Below the pieces are notes generated by a model, which saw only the letters and a program-made list of their open reading frames with translations, was not told the DNA's origin and made no database searches. Position numbers and translations under genes: made by a program. From positions 1 through 64,000 of the forward strand of contig JAIXQE010000092.1 of assembly GCA_027485815.1 (NCBI GenBank): a stretch of 64,000 bases of DNA, written 5' to 3'. This document shows, one piece after another, positions 61,187-64,000 of the stretch. Numbering within the stretch: position 1 is the stretch's first letter; every line of letters begins with the position of its first letter. The DNA comes from Opitutaceae bacterium. GTDB taxonomy: Bacteria; Verrucomicrobiota; Verrucomicrobiia; Opitutales; Opitutaceae.

Positions 61187-62149
61187 TCAGCGCTCCTCCC
61201 CCCACCGCCGCGCCAGCATCCCCCCGGCGACCAATTGCACGGTGTGGTAGACCATCAGCGGCAGCAGGATCATCCCGAGCGCCGGATGCGCGCCGAAGAT
61301 CAGCTTGGCCATCGGCACCCCGGCAGCGAGGGACTTCTTGGAGCCGCAGAACACCAGTGCGATGCGGTCCTCGCGCGCGAGACCGGCGAGCCGCGCCACC
61401 GCGGAAGCCGCCCCCAGCATCGCCGCCAGCACGCCCAGGCTCAAGGCCAGCACCAGCGCCAGCGCCCCGGGTCCCTGCCGGCTCCAGACGCCCTCCTGGA
61501 ACGAATCGCAGAAGGAGGTGTAGACCAAAAACAGGATCACACCGCGGTCGACGAGCCCGATCCGTGCCTTGCGCGCCGCGATCCACGACCCCCACCACGG
61601 CCGCAGCGCCTGGCCGGCCGCCAGTGGCAGCAGCAACCAACGCACCAGATCCCAGATGACGGGCCCCAACGGCCGCGTTTCCCCCGCCGCGCCCAACACC
61701 GCCGCCACCCAGAGGGGCGTCAGCACGATGCCCAGCAGGCTCGAGGCCGTCGCATTGAAGACGGATCCGGCGACGTTGCCCCGCGCCGCGGCGGTCATCG
61801 CAACCGACGAGGAGACCGTCGAGGGGGCCGCGCACAGGAAGAAGAGGCCGAGGCGGATCGGCTCGGCGATGTGCCCGGCCAACGCATGATGCAGGAACAG
61901 CCCGAGCAGCGGGAACAGGACGAAGACGCAGCCCTGGGCCAGCAGGTGGAGTCGCCAGTGCAGGATGCCCGCCCGCAGCGCACCGAAGGAAAGGGCGAGC
62001 CCGTGCAGGAAAAAGAGCAGCGCCACGCCGACCTTCGCGAGCAACTCCGGCCGGAGCGCGCCGCCGGTCGCCCCGGGCGCCGGCCAGAGCCACGCCAGCG
62101 CCGCGGCCGCGACCAGCCCGAGCAGGAATCCGTCCGGCCGGAACCTCAC
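61187..62149 (-). CDS. Bile acid:sodium symporter-like (SBF-like/YfeH) transporter
   Basis: 320 residues from a GTG start overlapping the murJ stop (GTGA). About ten hydrophobic helices. SBF-like family pieces: LLFFLHGLALSFGALRAGILHWRLHL, LFFLCAAPSTVSSSVAMTAAARGNVAGSVFNATASSLLGIVLTPL, LVYTSFCDSF, and VFCGSKKSLAAGVPMAKLIFG, all hallmarks of the YfeH/SBF_like group. Substrate unknown. The coupling to murJ suggests co-expression, not necessarily shared function. Confidence 0.87.
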   Translation of the reverse strand: MRFRPDGFLLGLVAAAALAWLWPAPGATGGALRPELLAKVGVALLFFLHGLALSFGALRAGILHWRLHLLAQGCVFVLFPLLGLFLHHALAGHIAEPIRLGLFFLCAAPSTVSSSVAMTAAARGNVAGSVFNATASSLLGIVLTPLWVAAVLGAAGETRPLGPVIWDLVRWLLLPLAAGQALRPWWGSWIAARKARIGLVDRGVILFLVYTSFCDSFQEGVWSRQGPGALALVLALSLGVLAAMLGAASAVARLAGLAREDRIALVFCGSKKSLAAGVPMAKLIFGAHPALGMILLPLMVYHTVQLVAGGMLARRWGEER

Positions 62150-63744
62150 CGCCGCCCTCCCAGCCGCTCACGGAAGCGCTGCCCGATCGCCGCGAGCTCC
62201 TCCCGGCCCTCAAGGCGGAGCAGCCAGAGCAACGACCCGTAGAAGCCGGCCGCGACGCCGATGGTGACCGCGAGCCCCGCGGCATCCGCGAGCAACCCGG
62301 CGGGCGCGAATCCCTGCCACGCAAGGTGGCCGGCCCGGACCACGCCGGCCATCGCGGCAGTCGCGACCAGGATCTTGCCGAGATCGCGCCGGAGGTGGTG
62401 GAACGCGAGTCCCGGGCGGCGCCGCGCCAGGATCCGCTGCAGGTGCACCGCCTGGACCGCCAGCGCCACGTTGCTGGCCACCGCCAGGCCCAGCGTCCCC
62501 CAGCGGCCCATGAGAAGCAGGCTGAGGCCGAGGTTGACGATGAAGCTGAGGGCGGCCGCGCGGACCGGGGTCGCGGTGTCCTTCTCCGCGTAAAAGGCGC
62601 GGAGCACCAGCGTGGTGAAGGCGAGGAACGGGAGGCCCGCGGCAAAGATGGCGAGGACCGGACGCATCGCGGCCGTGTCGGCGGGGCCGAATTCGCCGCG
62701 CTGGAACAGCACGCGCACGATCGGCTCGGCCAGCAACGCCAGCCCGGCCGCCGCGGGCAGGTTGATCACCAGGATCAGGCGCATCCCCTTACGGTACGAC
62801 GCCGCAAAGGCGTCCCATTCCCCCGCCGCCGCGTGCCGCGCGATGAGCGGGAACACGACGGTTGAGACCGCGAGCGTGAATACGCCGATGGGCAGCTCCA
62901 TCAGGCGCGTAGCCAGATTGAGGATCGCGACCGCCGAGTCGTTGAGCGACAGCCCCACGAGCCGGGAAACGGAGATGTTGATCAGGTGGATGGCCGAGCC
63001 GAAGACCGTCGGCGCCATCAGGCGCAGGATCTGCCGGAGCCCGTCATCGACCCCGAGGCCGAAGCGGGGGCGCCACCCCTCGCGCCGCAGGGCCAGGGCG
63101 GGCACGACGAGCTGCAGCAGGCCCCCGAGGAGGGTGCCGGCGCACAGCCAGAGCATCCGGCCCTCCGGGCTCGCCGCCCAGCCGCCGTACGCGGCGCCGG
63201 CGAGGCAGCCGATCATCGCCAAATTCAACCACACCGGCGACAGCGCCGGCTCCAGAAAACGGTTCAGCGTCTGCAGCGCCGCGCTGAAGACGGCCGCCAG
63301 ACAGATGCAGACGAGGTACGGAAACAGGATGACCGCCAGATCCGCCGCGACCAACCAGCGCTCCAGCGACGGCGCCACCTCGCTCCACCGTCCCCCGCCC
63401 ACGAGCCACCGCGGCACCAACGCCAGCCCCAGCATCCCGAGGGCCACGATGCCGCCCGTTACCACCAGCAGCCAGCTCGCGACCCGGTTGACGAGGAGGA
63501 AGGCCGCCTCGCGTTGCGCCGCCCGGATCTCCTGCTGCAGGGTGGGCACCAGCGCCGCCGTGAGCGCCCCCTCCCCGAGGAGCCGGCGGAACAGGTTCGG
63601 CAGCGTGAACGCGGTGTAGAACGCCGAGGCCAGCGCCTCGAGCCCGAACACCGCCGTCACCAGCGCGTCCCTTACCAGCCCGAGACAGCGCGACGCCAGG
63701 GTGGCGCCCGCCACCACCCCGATGTTCAGGAAGCTCTTGGACAC
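62146..63744 (-). CDS. murJ: Lipid II flippase MurJ
   Basis: 532 residues from GTG 63744 (MSKSFLNIGVVAGATLASR), preferred over the TTG at 63780 because the family begins near this motif. Flips lipid II across the inner membrane for peptidoglycan synthesis. About fourteen membrane helices. Key features: GVVAGATLASRCLGLVRDALVTAVFG, FTLPNLFRRLLGEGALTAALVP (conserved Arg residues), NLATRLMELPIGVFTLAVSTVVFP, VLFQRGEFGPADT, and VLRAFYAEKDTATPVR. All conserved charged residues expected in helices 1, 2 and 8 are seen. The gene downstream is coupled (GTGA), and a truncated gene lies 62 bp upstream. Confidence 0.93.
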   Translation of the reverse strand: MSKSFLNIGVVAGATLASRCLGLVRDALVTAVFGLEALASAFYTAFTLPNLFRRLLGEGALTAALVPTLQQEIRAAQREAAFLLVNRVASWLLVVTGGIVALGMLGLALVPRWLVGGGRWSEVAPSLERWLVAADLAVILFPYLVCICLAAVFSAALQTLNRFLEPALSPVWLNLAMIGCLAGAAYGGWAASPEGRMLWLCAGTLLGGLLQLVVPALALRREGWRPRFGLGVDDGLRQILRLMAPTVFGSAIHLINISVSRLVGLSLNDSAVAILNLATRLMELPIGVFTLAVSTVVFPLIARHAAAGEWDAFAASYRKGMRLILVINLPAAAGLALLAEPIVRVLFQRGEFGPADTAAMRPVLAIFAAGLPFLAFTTLVLRAFYAEKDTATPVRAAALSFIVNLGLSLLLMGRWGTLGLAVASNVALAVQAVHLQRILARRRPGLAFHHLRRDLGKILVATAAMAGVVRAGHLAWQGFAPAGLLADAAGLAVTIGVAAGFYGSLLWLLRLEGREELAAIGQRFRERLGGRR

Positions 63745-63806
63745 CCCCGCACTCTGCGGAACGACGCCACTCGCCCGCAAGACTTAGCCGGACTCATGCA
63801 GTTGAC

Positions 63807-64000
63807 TTAGGGTGCGGGCACGCCGCGACGCGCCGCCCAGCGATCCAGCGCCGCCGCGGTCGCCGCCTCGAGCGCGCGGCCGTCGGCCCAATCCCGCTCC
63901 CATTGGACGACGAGGGCTTCCCGGCGCCGGTCGGCTTCCAGCCCCGCCGGCAACGCGAACGCCTCCGCCAGGGTGAGCGCCGCGTTGCGATAGAAAGGGT
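63807..64000 (-). CDS. C-terminal fragment of an unrecognised protein, cut by the right edge
   Basis: Reading the minus strand from 63998 gives an open frame of 63 codons ending FYRNAALTLAEAFALPAGL ... TAAALDRWAARRGVPAP then TAA (complement of 63807-63809). The composition (Ala/Glu/Arg-rich helices) looks coding, and the other two frames read as Arg/Ser or Gly-rich. It is missing from the ORF track because its start lies beyond the window. It ends 62 bp before murJ on the same strand. No family recognised. Confidence 0.6.
   Translation of the reverse strand, partial: PFYRNAALTLAEAFALPAGLEADRRREALVVQWERDWADGRALEAATAAALDRWAARRGVPAP

Overview
The window is one continuous stretch of very GC-rich, densely packed bacterial chromosome. 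It looks like Verrucomicrobiota, most likely an Opitutaceae-like Gram-negative. The reasons are a fused SecDF protein, an outer-membrane lipid A gene (lpxK), a lexA-imuA-imuB-dnaE2 cassette, several sulfatases, a DUF1080 protein and the small-lipoprotein style. This placement is inference from gene content, not from a marker-gene comparison. I see no rRNA, tRNA, insertion sequence, prophage or CRISPR array, and no gap above about 200 bp. Nearly every stop is TGA. Shine-Dalgarno sequences are rare, and 4-nt ATGA, GTGA or TTGA overlaps are common. Most long ORFs in the supplied track are antisense or shifted-frame shadows.

Layout. 1-9.5 kb: the 3' end of purA, then a minus-strand block of priA, mpl, a four-PDZ HtrA protease and a translationally coupled protease-like protein that has lost its catalytic residues, plus a thioredoxin-like exported protein and proS. 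9.5-16.7 kb: a PIG-L deacetylase, an exported OB-fold protein, a PAS protein, recJ, secDF and yajC. 16.8-24.9 kb: speA, then the SOS mutagenesis cassette lexA-imuA-imuB-dnaE2 with a perfect 18-nt palindrome touching the lexA start codon. 24.9-33.4 kb: a Tat-exported GMC oxidoreductase coupled to a sulfatase, an M24 aminopeptidase, and a polyamine-type ABC transporter in the order potC-potD-potB-potA. 33.5-41.1 kb: a plus-strand run of DUF1080, esterase, ilvD, pgi, coiled-coil protein, tiny lipoprotein, rsmI and ppx/gppA. 41.1-45.4 kb: minus-strand M29 aminopeptidase, adenosine deaminase, rluD-type synthase and lpxK. 45.5-51.9 kb: class V aminotransferase, topoisomerase III, class II aldolase and a PQQ-type beta-propeller. 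51.9-64 kb: an S2P protease, a sigma-54 activator without a recognisable DNA-binding domain, rdgB, a two-lobed esterase, a small membrane protein, two sulfatases, a nitroreductase, an SBF-like transporter, murJ and a truncated gene at the right edge.

How the genes work together. Core functions dominate: envelope building (mpl, murJ, lpxK), protein export (secDF, yajC) and envelope quality control (HtrA pair, S2P), DNA replication and repair (priA, recJ, topB, SOS cassette), translation (proS, rsmI, rluD) and central metabolism (pgi, fba, ilvD, purA). On top of this sits a secreted polysaccharide-degrading layer of three sulfatases, two esterases, DUF1080 and GMC oxidoreductase, and a polyamine theme (SpeA synthesis, Pot import). 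The most notable items are the lexA operator and cassette, the HtrA/pseudo-protease pair, the sigma-54 activator without its HTH, and several cis-acting structures: an AT-rich palindrome, a possible attenuator before secDF, and a terminator inside a signal-peptide coding region. No wholly new multi-gene system is evident.
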